Origin: Sphingomonas oligoaromativorans
Lineage (GTDB): Bacteria > Pseudomonadota > Alphaproteobacteria > Sphingomonadales > Sphingomonadaceae
Direction of reading: 5' to 3'
DNA: 64,000 bases
Assembly: GCF_011762195.1 (NCBI RefSeq)
Contig: NZ_JAASQK010000010.1
Coordinates: 21,157-85,156, forward strand
Shown here: piece by piece, positions 19,418 through 27,784 of the stretch
How the letters are laid out: each line of letters starts with the position of its first letter
Position numbering within the stretch: the stretch's first letter is position 1
Translations under genes and position numbers: made by a program
Notes under the pieces: model-generated
The model's database searches: none
What the model was told of the DNA's origin: nothing
What the model saw: the letters and a program-made list of their open reading frames with translations, nothing else

Positions 19418-19829
19418 CCCCCCTGTACGAACAGGCTTCGGCATCCGGCAACGGATCGGGGCCGAATTGGATCGTGCCCTCCCATCCCTACCACTGAGGG
19501 TTACTTATCTAGCTGGGGTCGGCCAGGCAGGGTTTGGTACGATTCTTCCCATAAGCCAATCGTAAGCTGTGACCGCAGCGTAAGTGCAGGCCGCTGATCG
19601 GAGTGTCGAAAGGCTGCCGGTCGGCGTATGCGTCAAATCCGTGAATGCTTCGGTCTCGTTTCCGCTCGCTATGCCCGAGCGAGACAATAACAGGTGCGCT
19701 GATCGAGATGCGCCCTCACTGTAGCGCGCGAGCAACACTTTCGGTGAGGTAACGATTTTTTATCAGACCCACTTGGAAGAACAAACTGGCATCCTACCTG
19801 ATGCTGGTCCCCGGAATTGGCCGACGGAT
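19418..19829. other. Non-coding stretch after the element-borne tRNA
   Basis: About 400 nt with no convincing gene. Short frames on both strands have no recognisable motifs. It probably holds the tRNA 3' flank and the promoter of the following leader RNA and reverse transcriptase; a T-run (19755-19760) is followed by a possible TTGGAA -35-like hexamer near 19774. No strong promoter can be assigned. Confidence 0.4.
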
Positions 19830-20103
19830 ACGATCGTTGCAACGTGCAACCCTGATGATGATGATAATGAACACGGCCACGCCGTGGATCACAGCGTCAG
19901 CGGTTTCGCCGCGCGGACAGATGAGCATAGCTCGGACCTCCTCGATCATACGATACCACTTAGCGTTTCAGACCCGCGCCGATCAGCGGCTCCACACAGG
20001 GCCTAAGGGGGGTGGATTGTGGTGTGCGTCCGGGGGCATCCAGGAAGACTGGGGTCTCGGGTCAAGGCTGGCCCCCGGACTCTGCTAATGTTACGCAGTC
20101 GGG
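19830..20103 (+). ncRNA. Candidate structured ncRNA upstream of the reverse transcriptase
   Basis: About 270 nt rich in hairpins directly before the RT gene: a palindrome CGTTGCAACG (19835-19844), a 6-bp stem CACGGC/GCCGTG (19872-19886), a perfect 10-bp stem GTCCGGGGGC (20028-20037)/GCCCCCGGAC (20071-20080) and a bulged stem CTGCTAA/TTACGCAG (20082-20098). DRT2 systems encode a template ncRNA of about this size and place immediately upstream of the RT. One plus frame stays open from 19801 to 20088. The boundaries are a guess and no transcript evidence exists; it could simply be a structured 5' leader. Confidence 0.45.
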
Positions 20104-20120
20104 ATGAAGACACCCGACTG
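20096..20120 (+). promoter_or_regulatory. Hairpin enclosing the reverse-transcriptase start codon
   Basis: CAGTCGGG (20096-20103) and CCCGACTG (20113-20120) form a perfect 8-bp stem whose 9-nt loop begins with the RT ATG (20104). No Shine-Dalgarno-like run is free outside the stem. Folding would hinder translation initiation, so RT synthesis may be controlled by RNA structure. Confidence 0.55.
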
Positions 20121-21345
20121 GTATCGCCCTCGCGGGTACTTGCATTTCGATGTACCAGTTAAGGTTGCGTTCGGCGAGGGCCTGACCCCGACCATCGTCG
20201 CAGCCCACGTATGGTCGCCGCTGATTCACTACATCAAGATCGAGAAACGATATAAGGTCAAGGAGCGAAAGACCGTTCCTAAAGAGCGGCCGATCATGTT
20301 CGCGTCTCATCGCGATGCGTGTATTCTGTCCAAGTATTCTGCGGACCTCGTGACCCGGCTCGACGCGTGGTACGCGGCGAAGGGGCTGGACGATACGGTC
20401 ATCGCATATCGAGCGCTCGGCAAATCCAACTACCATTTCGCCAAGCGGGTTGAGGATTTTGTCCGTGCGCACCCTTCGCTCACGGTCATGTGCTTCGACG
20501 TAACGGGCTTCTTCGATAACCTTGACCACAAACGGCTCAAAGCTCGCCTGAAGGCGATTCTTGAATGCGATGAGCTTGGCACGGACTGGTATGCCGTGTT
20601 TAAGGCCGTCACCAGCTATCACTATGTGCATCTGGACGAGTTGAGGAAGCACGATCAGTTGGCCGAACGCCTCAAGGCGCGGAAGCCCCATCCCCTCGCG
20701 ACGATTGAGCAAGTGAAAGCGCTCGGCGTGCCAATCGAGAAGAACCGGGCCAAGAAAGGTATCCCGCAGGGAACACCGATCAGCGCCAGCCTCTCGAATC
20801 TCTATATGGCGGAGTTCGACGAGCAGATGGAGGCGGAAGCGAGCAAGCGGGGCGCGCTGTATCAGCGATATTCCGATGACATTCTCATCGCCTGCCCGAA
20901 GACACGCTGGAAGGTGCTGCACGCGCTGATTGAAGAGAAGTTGGGCGAACACGGGCTGGCGCTGCAAGGGGACAAAACGGACATTGTCCACCTTCACGGC
21001 ACCAGCACTCTCACGTTCCAATATCTTGGCTATCAGCTTGGTTTGGGCGAGGCGCGGTTACGGCTGAAGTCTCTATCGCGGCAGTGGCGCACTGCGAAGC
21101 GGGCATTGAAGAAGGCAGAACGGGTCGGCCTCCGTGCAATCGCGCAGGGTAAGGCGAACCAGATATACACCCGCAAGCTGTACATGCGCTTCACCAGGGC
21201 GGGCGCTCGCAATTTCCTCGCCTATGCGGATCGTTCGGCAGACACGTTGGCCTCCCCCGCCATTCGCAAGCAGGCGAAACGGCTGCGTAAATTCGTTCAT
21301 GGAGAACTGGCGCGCATGAAGGGCAAATCGGGGCCAAAGTCCTGA
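20104..21345 (+). CDS. DRT2-like antiviral reverse transcriptase
   Basis: A 413-residue stand-alone reverse transcriptase. Motif A FDVTGFFDNLDH (about 130), motif B GIPQGTPISASLSNLY (about 219-234), motif C YSDD (about 255), a downstream QGDKTDIVHL and the FQYLGYQLG motif are intact. The N-terminus with RGYLHFD, KERPIMFASHRDACI and VIAYR...KSNYHFAK resembles the unknown-group RTs classed as defence-associated DRT2; there is no group II intron maturase, retron or Cas1 domain. DRT2 enzymes copy a neighbouring ncRNA, matching the structured leader here. Position inside a mobile island beside a restriction enzyme also fits phage defence. The DRT2 class is from motif memory, not a search. Confidence 0.8.
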   Translation: MKTPDWYRPRGYLHFDVPVKVAFGEGLTPTIVAAHVWSPLIHYIKIEKRYKVKERKTVPKERPIMFASHRDACILSKYSADLVTRLDAWYAAKGLDDTVIAYRALGKSNYHFAKRVEDFVRAHPSLTVMCFDVTGFFDNLDHKRLKARLKAILECDELGTDWYAVFKAVTSYHYVHLDELRKHDQLAERLKARKPHPLATIEQVKALGVPIEKNRAKKGIPQGTPISASLSNLYMAEFDEQMEAEASKRGALYQRYSDDILIACPKTRWKVLHALIEEKLGEHGLALQGDKTDIVHLHGTSTLTFQYLGYQLGLGEARLRLKSLSRQWRTAKRALKKAERVGLRAIAQGKANQIYTRKLYMRFTRAGARNFLAYADRSADTLASPAIRKQAKRLRKFVHGELARMKGKSGPKS

Positions 21346-21490
21346 CCGACGTGGGGTAGGCCTTCAATGCGGGCTGCAAAAATGTATCCGCTTTTTAATG
21401 GCTTAAAAAATCAGTCGGTACGCGAGCCAACCAGGCGCTAGTTTCGCGTGGAGTCCATGCGCTCATGCTCTTGCCAACAGGCCGCCACCC

Positions 21491-24094
21491 ATGGCACAGA
21501 AGAAAAATCACGTACACCGTAGTGTAAGGTATTTTTTGGTGCTCATGAATCCTCAGCTTTTCTGCCCGATCCGGGGTGCTCTGAAGGCAAAACTCAAAGC
21601 CAAAGATGGGCTAACCTTCACAGAGGAAAAGCGGCGAATCGATTGCATTAACTTACTCCTGTCCAAGGGATATCCCAAGGACCGGATTGAAGCCGAAACG
21701 AAGGTCATAAAGTTCGGTCACAAGGGAAAGAATTCCTTGCGCGCTGACATTGTCGTTTACGATCGCTCGATTGTATCCGTAAAAGCGCTCGCTGAAGACA
21801 AACGGCGAGGATGCATGAAGATCATTGGTGAGATTAAGCGAGGATTTGCCGACGCTGATTCCGCGAAGAGTGAACAACTTAAGCCCGCACTCGATTTAAT
21901 TCCTTCTACCGACGTCCTTGGAATTTATTGGGATGACGTAGAGCAAAGCATCTTCTATAAGAAGGTGAGTGGCTCTGTGATCGAAACAGTGGAAGCATCC
22001 ATTGCTATGCTTCCCGCCTTTGGATCGCCACTGGCCGCAAAAGATATCCATTATGGCGATCTGAAACCTGACACCGACCTCGTGAAGCGGTTCGCTAGGC
22101 TCGATGACATTCTGCATCAGGCCGGGCATTCGAAGGATGACCGTTATGACATCCTGTTTAAATTGCTCCTCACCAAAATTTTTGATGAGCAAAGCAATCG
22201 CCCAAAGAATGGACGGATGATCGTTCAGGATTTTAGTGTCGGTGATGTTCCCGACAGTGACATCTTGGAGATCTTCGAAAAAGGGCTTGAGTCAGCGCTG
22301 ACGCTGTATGGCTCTCATCTTCCGAAGAAGCCTTCTAAGAAGATCGGGTGCTCAGGTGCGTCACTGCGCCAAATCGCTAAGATCATCTGTCCTATCGATA
22401 TCCTGGGATCTTCTCCGCAGGTTATCCAAGACTTTTTTATGTATTTTGGTCGGTCACTCTACAAGGTCGATCTGGCACAATATTTCACGCCCTACGAGGT
22501 GATCGACCTCATTGTCCGAATTGTGAACCCGAAGTTTGGTGACGTGGTCCGAGACCCTGCATGCGGTACTGCCGACTTCCTGGTCGGCGCAATGCGTGTT
22601 GCCGAGGAACGGCACGGTGCAAACATTGCGGCGCAGCTTCACGGCGTGGACACAGCAGATATGGCCGTGACACTTTCGGTCTTCAACATGATCCTGAATG
22701 GCGACGGATCGTCGCATATTGAGCAGGGGGACAGCCTCAAGGAGTTGCCGAAACACGAAGGCAAGTACACCGTAGCACTGTGCAATCCACCGTTTGGAAC
22801 ACGGATTGTTGAGAAGCGGAAAGAAGTATTGGCCCAATTCGAGCTTGGTACGGAAGAAGTTTCCGGGAAGCGCGTCCCGCTCAAGTCACAGGAGACGGGC
22901 TTACTTTTCGTTGAGGTCTGCCTTCGATCGGTTCGTGCCGGTGGACGCGTTGGGATTCTCTTGCCTAACGGCTACCTCGGCAACCGCGGCGGTCGCTACC
23001 AGGTGTTCCGCGAATGGTTACTTCGGCACGCCCGCGTTGCCGCTGTGATCGGCTTTCCGCGCTTCACCTTCAAGAAGTCGGGCGCGGACGTATCCGCCTC
23101 AGTGGTTGTTCTGGAAAAGCGTGAGGAGCCACTAGCCGACCTCTCCACAATGGCCGACTTCCCCATCCACTTTAATCTAGTGGAAAAGGTGGGCTGGGAC
23201 CTTCAGAGTAAGCGGTCGGGCCGTATCTATAAGCGTGATCCGCGTGACGGGTCGCTGGTGCTTGATGCTGATAGCAATGAACCAGTGCTGGATGCCGATT
23301 TCGAACGGGTTCTGTCTGACCTCTATTCGTCGACTGTCGTAGACGCATTTGACTGGCTGGCCGACGGTGTAACTGGTGCCGCATCGACAGGTGGATGGAT
23401 TGTGCAGGCCGCTGATGTCATTGCGCGGAGCGATCTCTGCCTTGATCCGAAGCGGTGGTCATCGAAGCATGCGAGCCTTGTAGAGGCAATCGCTAGTGTA
23501 AATCACTTTAAGATCTCCGACGTAATTCGCCCTGTTTCCCGTCGTTTGAAGAAAAAAGCCGATGCGACATACCGCTACGTTGAGATAGAGAAAATGTATG
23601 AGAGCTTTGGCGCCTACATTTCAAATGACTATTATGGCTGGGCACTTCCCGACCGAGGTAAGCAGGTGGCGGCACCGGGAGATATATTCATCGCCAACAT
23701 CTGGTCTAGTGCTGGAAAGTGGATGATAGCTGGCGACGAGGCATCGGACGGTCACCTGATCGTAACGACTGGATGCACTCACTTTGAGATTATCCCTGGG
23801 CAGGAGCCATTGCTTCCCGATCTGGTGTTCGGTCTCTCATCAGAAGCGTTTCGCGTACAAATGCGAGCGTTGGCAACAGGCTCCGACGGATTGTCCTCCA
23901 TCGCCACGGAGGATATCTGCTCTGTTATTCTACCCAAGATCACAACGGGCGCGGTTCGAGAACAGTTCCGCGACCGCGTGGCGGAGGCAAAGGCAGGACA
24001 GCTCGTGCTGCCTCGTGTCGTTCGAGAGGAGCTAGCCTTGACCGCGCCCGGAACTAACGTGCCTCTCCGTTCAGCGCATGTGGTCCAAGTCTAA
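21491..24094 (+). CDS. Fused restriction-modification enzyme (type IIG-like, N6-adenine methyltransferase)
   Basis: An 867-residue protein joining nuclease, methyltransferase and target-recognition regions. The N-terminal 150 residues look like an HsdR_N-type nuclease fold (RADIVVYD then IIGEIKRGF, a D...ExK pattern near 112). The middle helical and methyltransferase part has motif I DPACGTADFLVGA (about 353) and motif IV NPPFGTR (about 430), the gamma-class adenine methyltransferase order seen in HsdM and type IIG enzymes. The C-terminal 250 residues resemble a single HsdS-like recognition region. Codon use is less GC-rich than the flanks, consistent with transfer. Its target site cannot be predicted. 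Confidence 0.8.
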   Translation: MAQKKNHVHRSVRYFLVLMNPQLFCPIRGALKAKLKAKDGLTFTEEKRRIDCINLLLSKGYPKDRIEAETKVIKFGHKGKNSLRADIVVYDRSIVSVKALAEDKRRGCMKIIGEIKRGFADADSAKSEQLKPALDLIPSTDVLGIYWDDVEQSIFYKKVSGSVIETVEASIAMLPAFGSPLAAKDIHYGDLKPDTDLVKRFARLDDILHQAGHSKDDRYDILFKLLLTKIFDEQSNRPKNGRMIVQDFSVGDVPDSDILEIFEKGLESALTLYGSHLPKKPSKKIGCSGASLRQIAKIICPIDILGSSPQVIQDFFMYFGRSLYKVDLAQYFTPYEVIDLIVRIVNPKFGDVVRDPACGTADFLVGAMRVAEERHGANIAAQLHGVDTADMAVTLSVFNMILNGDGSSHIEQGDSLKELPKHEGKYTVALCNPPFGTRIVEKRKEVLAQFELGTEEVSGKRVPLKSQETGLLFVEVCLRSVRAGGRVGILLPNGYLGNRGGRYQVFREWLLRHARVAAVIGFPRFTFKKSGADVSASVVVLEKREEPLADLSTMADFPIHFNLVEKVGWDLQSKRSGRIYKRDPRDGSLVLDADSNEPVLDADFERVLSDLYSSTVVDAFDWLADGVTGAASTGGWIVQAADVIARSDLCLDPKRWSSKHASLVEAIASVNHFKISDVIRPVSRRLKKKADATYRYVEIEKMYESFGAYISNDYYGWALPDRGKQVAAPGDIFIANIWSSAGKWMIAGDEASDGHLIVTTGCTHFEIIPGQEPLLPDLVFGLSSEAFRVQMRALATGSDGLSSIATEDICSVILPKITTGAVREQFRDRVAEAKAGQLVLPRVVREELALTAPGTNVPLRSAHVVQV

Positions 24095-24176
24095 TCCCAA
24101 AGGGCAATGTCGTGCTTTCGCGCCTTCCCCCCTCCCCACAATCGGTGATGCTGCGCGGACGTTGAAAGTGGACAAG

Positions 24177-24548
24177 CTAGAATGCCCGCTTAACTTCCGC
24201 CAACCAACATCGGCCCTCGTCAATTATCGCCGGCCGTCCGGGAGCCTGCAACGCACTCATGTCTCGCTGAAACACGAAGTTCGTGCGGTTCACCGTGAAG
24301 CCGTTAAATGTGACTTTATCCGAGGTGAATGCCGCACGGACCGTATAAGCCCTCCCAACTCCCGGGAACAAGTATGTAACTGTTCCAGCTTCTTCGTTGA
24401 GCGTCACATCCATGGGGGCTTTGGAGATCAGATCATCTCCACCGCCACCACCTGTTGCTCCCGGATTAAGCTGGCATTTGAGGTAAATTGGCGCGGCCTG
24501 AGCCGCACACGGGATGATAATCAAGGCAAGCGCAATCACGTGCTTCAT
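24177..24548 (-). CDS. Predicted periplasmic protein of unknown function
   Basis: A 123-residue protein with a clear signal peptide (MKHVIALALIIIPCAAQAAP, cleavage after AQA). The mature part holds two Cys, a Gly-rich patch (GATGGGGGDD) and beta-type sequence (VTYLFPGVGRAYTVRAAF), resembling small conserved secreted proteins of sphingomonads without a known function. The frame extends upstream to 24722, but the signal peptide decides the start; an ATG at 24560 is an alternative. It is divergent from the Xre regulator, sharing the 24549-24640 gap. Confidence 0.65.
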   Translation of the reverse strand: MKHVIALALIIIPCAAQAAPIYLKCQLNPGATGGGGGDDLISKAPMDVTLNEEAGTVTYLFPGVGRAYTVRAAFTSDKVTFNGFTVNRTNFVFQRDMSALQAPGRPAIIDEGRCWLAEVKRAF

Positions 24549-24596
24549 AAGCTCCTCCATCGCTGGAGTCCTACGCAACAAATCCTTAATAGGGAC

Positions 24597-24616
24597 TATA
24601 TTCCCTAGAGAATATA
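24597..24616. promoter_or_regulatory. Inverted repeat upstream of the Xre regulator
   Basis: TATATTC (24597-24603), 6-nt spacer, GAATATA (24610-24616): a perfect palindrome 24 nt before the Xre start. Nested in it is a second repeat AGGGA/TCCCT (24591-24606). Size and place resemble the C-boxes bound by restriction controller proteins; it probably is an autoregulatory operator. Confidence 0.5.
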
Positions 24617-24640
24617 TGCCCGACCGCCATCCATCGTTGG

Positions 24641-24859
24641 ATGGACGATTGGCGCGACATTGTTGGGATGAACGTGAGGCGATTCCGCCAGCGTGCCCAG
24701 ATGACGCAGGAGCAATTGGCATTCGCGGCGGAGATCGACCTGACCTATGTCGGCGGCATAGAACGCGGAAAGCGCAATCCGTCAGTTCTGGTTCTGGTCA
24801 GGATCGCGAGGGCGCTTGGCACGGAACCAGCCGAATTGCTGAAGGCTGTTTCAAAATAA
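24641..24859 (+). CDS. Small Xre-family regulator (controller-protein-like)
   Basis: A 72-residue single-domain HTH protein: MNVRRFRQRAQMTQEQLAFAAEIDLTYVGGIERGKRNPS is a complete helix-turn-helix of the Cro/C1 type. Length and the GIERGKRNPS ending of the HTH are like restriction-modification controller (C) proteins. It lies in the same direction, 546 nt downstream of the fused restriction enzyme, whereas true C genes usually precede or overlap the endonuclease, so the link to restriction control is only possible. The palindrome just upstream suggests autoregulation. Confidence 0.8.
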   Translation: MDDWRDIVGMNVRRFRQRAQMTQEQLAFAAEIDLTYVGGIERGKRNPSVLVLVRIARALGTEPAELLKAVSK

Positions 24860-25326
24860 GCGGAACTGCAAAGATCAGCGACCCGGCGTTAATGTGTTAA
24901 TTTCTGCATTAGTCATATCTAACAATCCCTTACGGGCATAATTTCCTGTTTTCTTCATGTTGATTTGAGCCTTCGACGTTGCATCTAGAAGTTTGCGCAC
25001 GGCGCAGCGGGGAAATAGGGCGATTACAGCGCTGGCTCGCGGCAGGGGTATGCACGGGGGCGGCAACGCTTGTTTCGCGCCCCAGTGCCCGGCGCTGTCG
25101 GCCTGTGTGGCACCTTGCGGCGTGCGCAACGCACCTACCCCACGCTGGCGGCGAAATGCCGGGTGTAAAGCGGGCGACAATGGTGCGTTGGAAATGGTGC
25201 GTTGCCTATACAGGGTAACGCAGCAACGCACCCTTGGGGGTGCTGCTGCTCCCTGCGGGTTCGGGTGGCGTTAAAGAGGGGCAACGCACCCCCAACGCCC
25301 CCTCGGCGCGGTGCAACGCACCCGGC
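24860..25326. other. Non-coding stretch with iterons, candidate replication origin
   Basis: No supported gene. The left third is AT-richer (24900-24965); the right part holds six copies of GCAACGCACC. An AT-rich zone beside iterons and next to the element's replication gene is the layout of an iteron-type origin. Frames crossing it show no motifs. Confidence 0.45.
25126..25322. repeat. Iteron-like cluster, six copies of GCAACGCACC
   Basis: Direct copies at 25126-25135, 25223-25232, 25281-25290 and 25313-25322; inverted copies at 25182-25191 (last base changed) and 25196-25205. A degenerate copy sits near 25291. The last copy falls just before the 3' end of the primase gene. Likely binding sites for the element's replication protein. 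Confidence 0.7.
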
Positions 25327-27312
25327 TCAATCAGCGCCTCCTGTGGGAAGATCGACCGGGCGGAGCCACTTCGCGCCCGAGGGACCGCCCGGCGTGTCCT
25401 CCAAACGACCGACACCCTTCAGCCGGTCAATCGCGGCGCGGAGTCGCTTTTGGGTCAGGTTACGGCGTCCGGCGACATGGACCCGCTGGGCATCCAGCCA
25501 GCGACCTGTGGGACGCTTACCCGTCATCACCTCCTCACGAACCCATTCGTCCACAAATGCGTCATCATCGTTTGCCTCCGCCGCGTCGTCCACCTCGGTC
25601 CTGAACGGATTGTCTGAATCAGCGCCATCGCCCGCCAGCGGGGGCACAACGACGAGCGACGACATATAATCGCCGTCCTCATCAATCCCGATCTGAACCG
25701 GCTGCAAAAGGAACTTCGTGCTGACGCCGCTCGTCCCGTCCTTCACCTTGGTAAGCACAAATTCCGCTGCGAGAGCCGCGCTGTCCTTGTCGCGCTGGCA
25801 TTCAATCACAAAGTCCATCGCTGCATGAAGGCCCGACCATCCGCGCATTCCTCTCGAAGCATCCTTGCCGCTGTGGTGGATGAGCAGAATGACGCCGCCG
25901 AGCCGCAATTGGAGGTCGCGGAAGATGCTAATCATTTCCGCCATGGCGCTGCTATTCTCGTCCAGCCCGGCAGATGCGTGAGCGAGCGTGTCGATACACA
26001 TCACGCCGCCGGCCCAGCCGTTTTCCGTCAAGGTCTCGACCAAAGTGTCCCGATCCTCTTTCTCGCGCAGGTTAATCGGGTCCATGATGACAGCGATGTT
26101 CGTCCGCACGTCCTCGGGCGGAACGACGGACATAAGCACCTCGGGGTTGCGCTGCGCCGCCTGCGCCAATCGCCATGCTTTCACGCGACTGGGAACGCCA
26201 CCCTGCCCTTCGAAAGGGACGTAGACGGCGGGAGCCTGCTTGATGCGATGGTCAAACCATTCCTGCCCGTTTGCGATGTGCGCCAGCAGATCGAGTGTCA
26301 GGAACGATTTGAACGTGCCTGAATCGCCGTAGATTGCTCCAATGCCCGCGTCGGGGATGACTCGCTTCACCAACCATCGCAATGGCGGCTGGCGCTCCAA
26401 ATCGCCGTCCAGAAGCAGACGGAAATGTCGCTCGTTGTGGGGTGCCGGTCCTGACCAGAACAGACCGTCCCTCATCGCCTTCCCGTGCACCAGTGCTGCG
26501 GCGTCATTATGAAGGTGCTGGATCGCAAGCGCCATCGTGCTTCGCGCATAATCCCTTCGCTCTGCCTTCTCCCGCTTACCGAGACCGGACAGGCGAAATG
26601 TGCGCCAACATTCTAGCGGTGATTCCGTAATCGGCAGGAGCAGCTTGATGAGCGCAAGGTCCGCCTCGGATTGAGATTCGTAGCGATCTTGCCAATCGCC
26701 ACAGAACAGGCGTCCCAACTCCCCCTCATCTTCCGCAGCCTGTGCCGCAGCGGCGTAGTCGGGCACGTCATCCCCGGTAAGGTCAATCTCAGGGGGCGCT
26801 TCCGGGGTCATCTGCGCAACCATGTTGGTGAGCAGGGCCTGCCGTTCCGCGATGGGCTGGTCCCGCACGACATTGCCTGTGCAGATGATAAACCGCTCTT
26901 GCGAATACACCTCCACACCGTCGCGGCGTCTTCCCTTACCGATGGCTCCGTTGACAAAGACGTGCCACCCCCGCCCGGAGCGAGACAGTTCCGTATAGCT
27001 GTCAGCTTCGACAATAATGCGCTGATGCCGTTGAATGTGAACGTCCGGGGTGCCGTCCTTCACATCAAGGTCGATGCAGGCAAACGGATCAGATTCATGC
27101 AGCATGAACCCAACATGCCAACCGCGCTCCGCTGCCGCAGCGCAAGCGGCTTCGAAGCTGCTCCACGTGGATGGATTGGTGCTGCTGGCGAGGCGTCCGT
27201 CAAGTGAACGAGGTGCCTTATCTCCATCCAGACCAGGACTGATGCACCATTGTGGGCGCTCTCGCAGTTCTGACGGGATGTGCGCCCAGCGCTCGGTGGT
27301 CGAGTCAGACAT
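25327..27312 (-). CDS. Replication protein: primase-polymerase-like domain plus RepA-like ATPase
   Basis: A 661-residue two-part replication protein. The N-terminal 170 residues resemble archaeo-eukaryotic-type primases of plasmids and satellites (PFACIDLDVKDG acidic motif, SRSGRGWHVFVNG with the catalytic-type His). The second half is a RecA/RepA-fold ATPase: Walker A-like GDSGTFKSF (about 328), Walker B-like GGVMCIDTLAHA and the LLIHHSGKDASRGMRG arginine-finger region. The C-terminus may be a winged-helix DNA-binding part (RRNLTQKRLRAAIDRLKGVGRL). With the adjacent iterons it probably lets the excised element replicate. Confidence 0.78.
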   Translation of the reverse strand: MSDSTTERWAHIPSELRERPQWCISPGLDGDKAPRSLDGRLASSTNPSTWSSFEAACAAAAERGWHVGFMLHESDPFACIDLDVKDGTPDVHIQRHQRIIVEADSYTELSRSGRGWHVFVNGAIGKGRRRDGVEVYSQERFIICTGNVVRDQPIAERQALLTNMVAQMTPEAPPEIDLTGDDVPDYAAAAQAAEDEGELGRLFCGDWQDRYESQSEADLALIKLLLPITESPLECWRTFRLSGLGKREKAERRDYARSTMALAIQHLHNDAAALVHGKAMRDGLFWSGPAPHNERHFRLLLDGDLERQPPLRWLVKRVIPDAGIGAIYGDSGTFKSFLTLDLLAHIANGQEWFDHRIKQAPAVYVPFEGQGGVPSRVKAWRLAQAAQRNPEVLMSVVPPEDVRTNIAVIMDPINLREKEDRDTLVETLTENGWAGGVMCIDTLAHASAGLDENSSAMAEMISIFRDLQLRLGGVILLIHHSGKDASRGMRGWSGLHAAMDFVIECQRDKDSAALAAEFVLTKVKDGTSGVSTKFLLQPVQIGIDEDGDYMSSLVVVPPLAGDGADSDNPFRTEVDDAAEANDDDAFVDEWVREEVMTGKRPTGRWLDAQRVHVAGRRNLTQKRLRAAIDRLKGVGRLEDTPGGPSGAKWLRPVDLPTGGAD

Positions 27313-27478
27313 GACGCGCCTCCCTGCCGGTGGGGGTATGTGTCAAATCTTGCGAGTCGCCATCTACACTCGGCGAATTTTTACTCGGCGCGAATTTCCC
27401 GAATAGTTCGGCACGTGTTGATGTTTGCGACCTTCTGCCGCTTTCGGTTACACTGCTACTGTTCACGGTAATACTCCC

Positions 27479-27512
27479 GCGGCAGGACATGGTGGACGCC
27501 CGGTCCTGCCGC
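27479..27512. terminator. 10-bp hairpin between the AlpA-like and primase genes
   Basis: GCGGCAGGAC (27479-27488) and GTCCTGCCGC (27503-27512), followed on the plus strand by TTTTC. It lies in the 217-nt gap upstream of the primase gene, which also contains tandem ACTCGGCG-AATTT units near 27368-27394 that could be regulator sites. The T-run is on the strand opposite the genes, so its role is unclear. Confidence 0.4.
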
Positions 27513-27529
27513 TTTTCGTGAGGAAAGGG

Positions 27530-27784
27530 TCAGGCGGCGATTTGCTCGCTGGTGCTGTATCGCGCCCCGGTGGCCAACCATGCCAGCACGTCGCGCTCGG
27601 CATACCGGACGATACGGGTTCCGGGCGGAGCGAAATGGCGAAGGGGAATGCCACGCCCTCGGTAGCCTTCGAGGGTGTCGACCGACACGCCGATAAGCTC
27701 GGCGCATTCCTTGGGATCGAGGGGACGCCCTTTGGGCGTATAATTGAACAGCTCGCAAAGCTGCTCGAAAGACAGGTCAGACAT
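27530..27784 (-). CDS. AlpA/MerR-like helix-turn-helix protein (excisionase or regulator)
   Basis: An 84-residue DNA-binding protein. The central LDPKECAELIGVSVDTLEGYRGRGIPLRHFAPPGTRIVRYAERDVLAWL is a winged-helix HTH_17/AlpA pattern. Such proteins act as excisionases or activate int in P4-like satellites and islands. The start at 27784 (MSDLSFEQL) is chosen because upstream in-frame codons lack conservation. It lies between the integrase and the primase, both on the same strand. Confidence 0.75.
   Translation of the reverse strand: MSDLSFEQLCELFNYTPKGRPLDPKECAELIGVSVDTLEGYRGRGIPLRHFAPPGTRIVRYAERDVLAWLATGARYSTSEQIAA

Noticed and set aside
24641..24859. Definite assignment of the Xre protein as the restriction controller
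   Set aside because: Position downstream of the enzyme gene and no matching palindrome seen before that gene; kept only as a possibility.
24875..25231. 118-codon minus frame over the iteron region
   Set aside because: No conserved motif; its upstream part is made of the repeated GCAACGCACC sequence.
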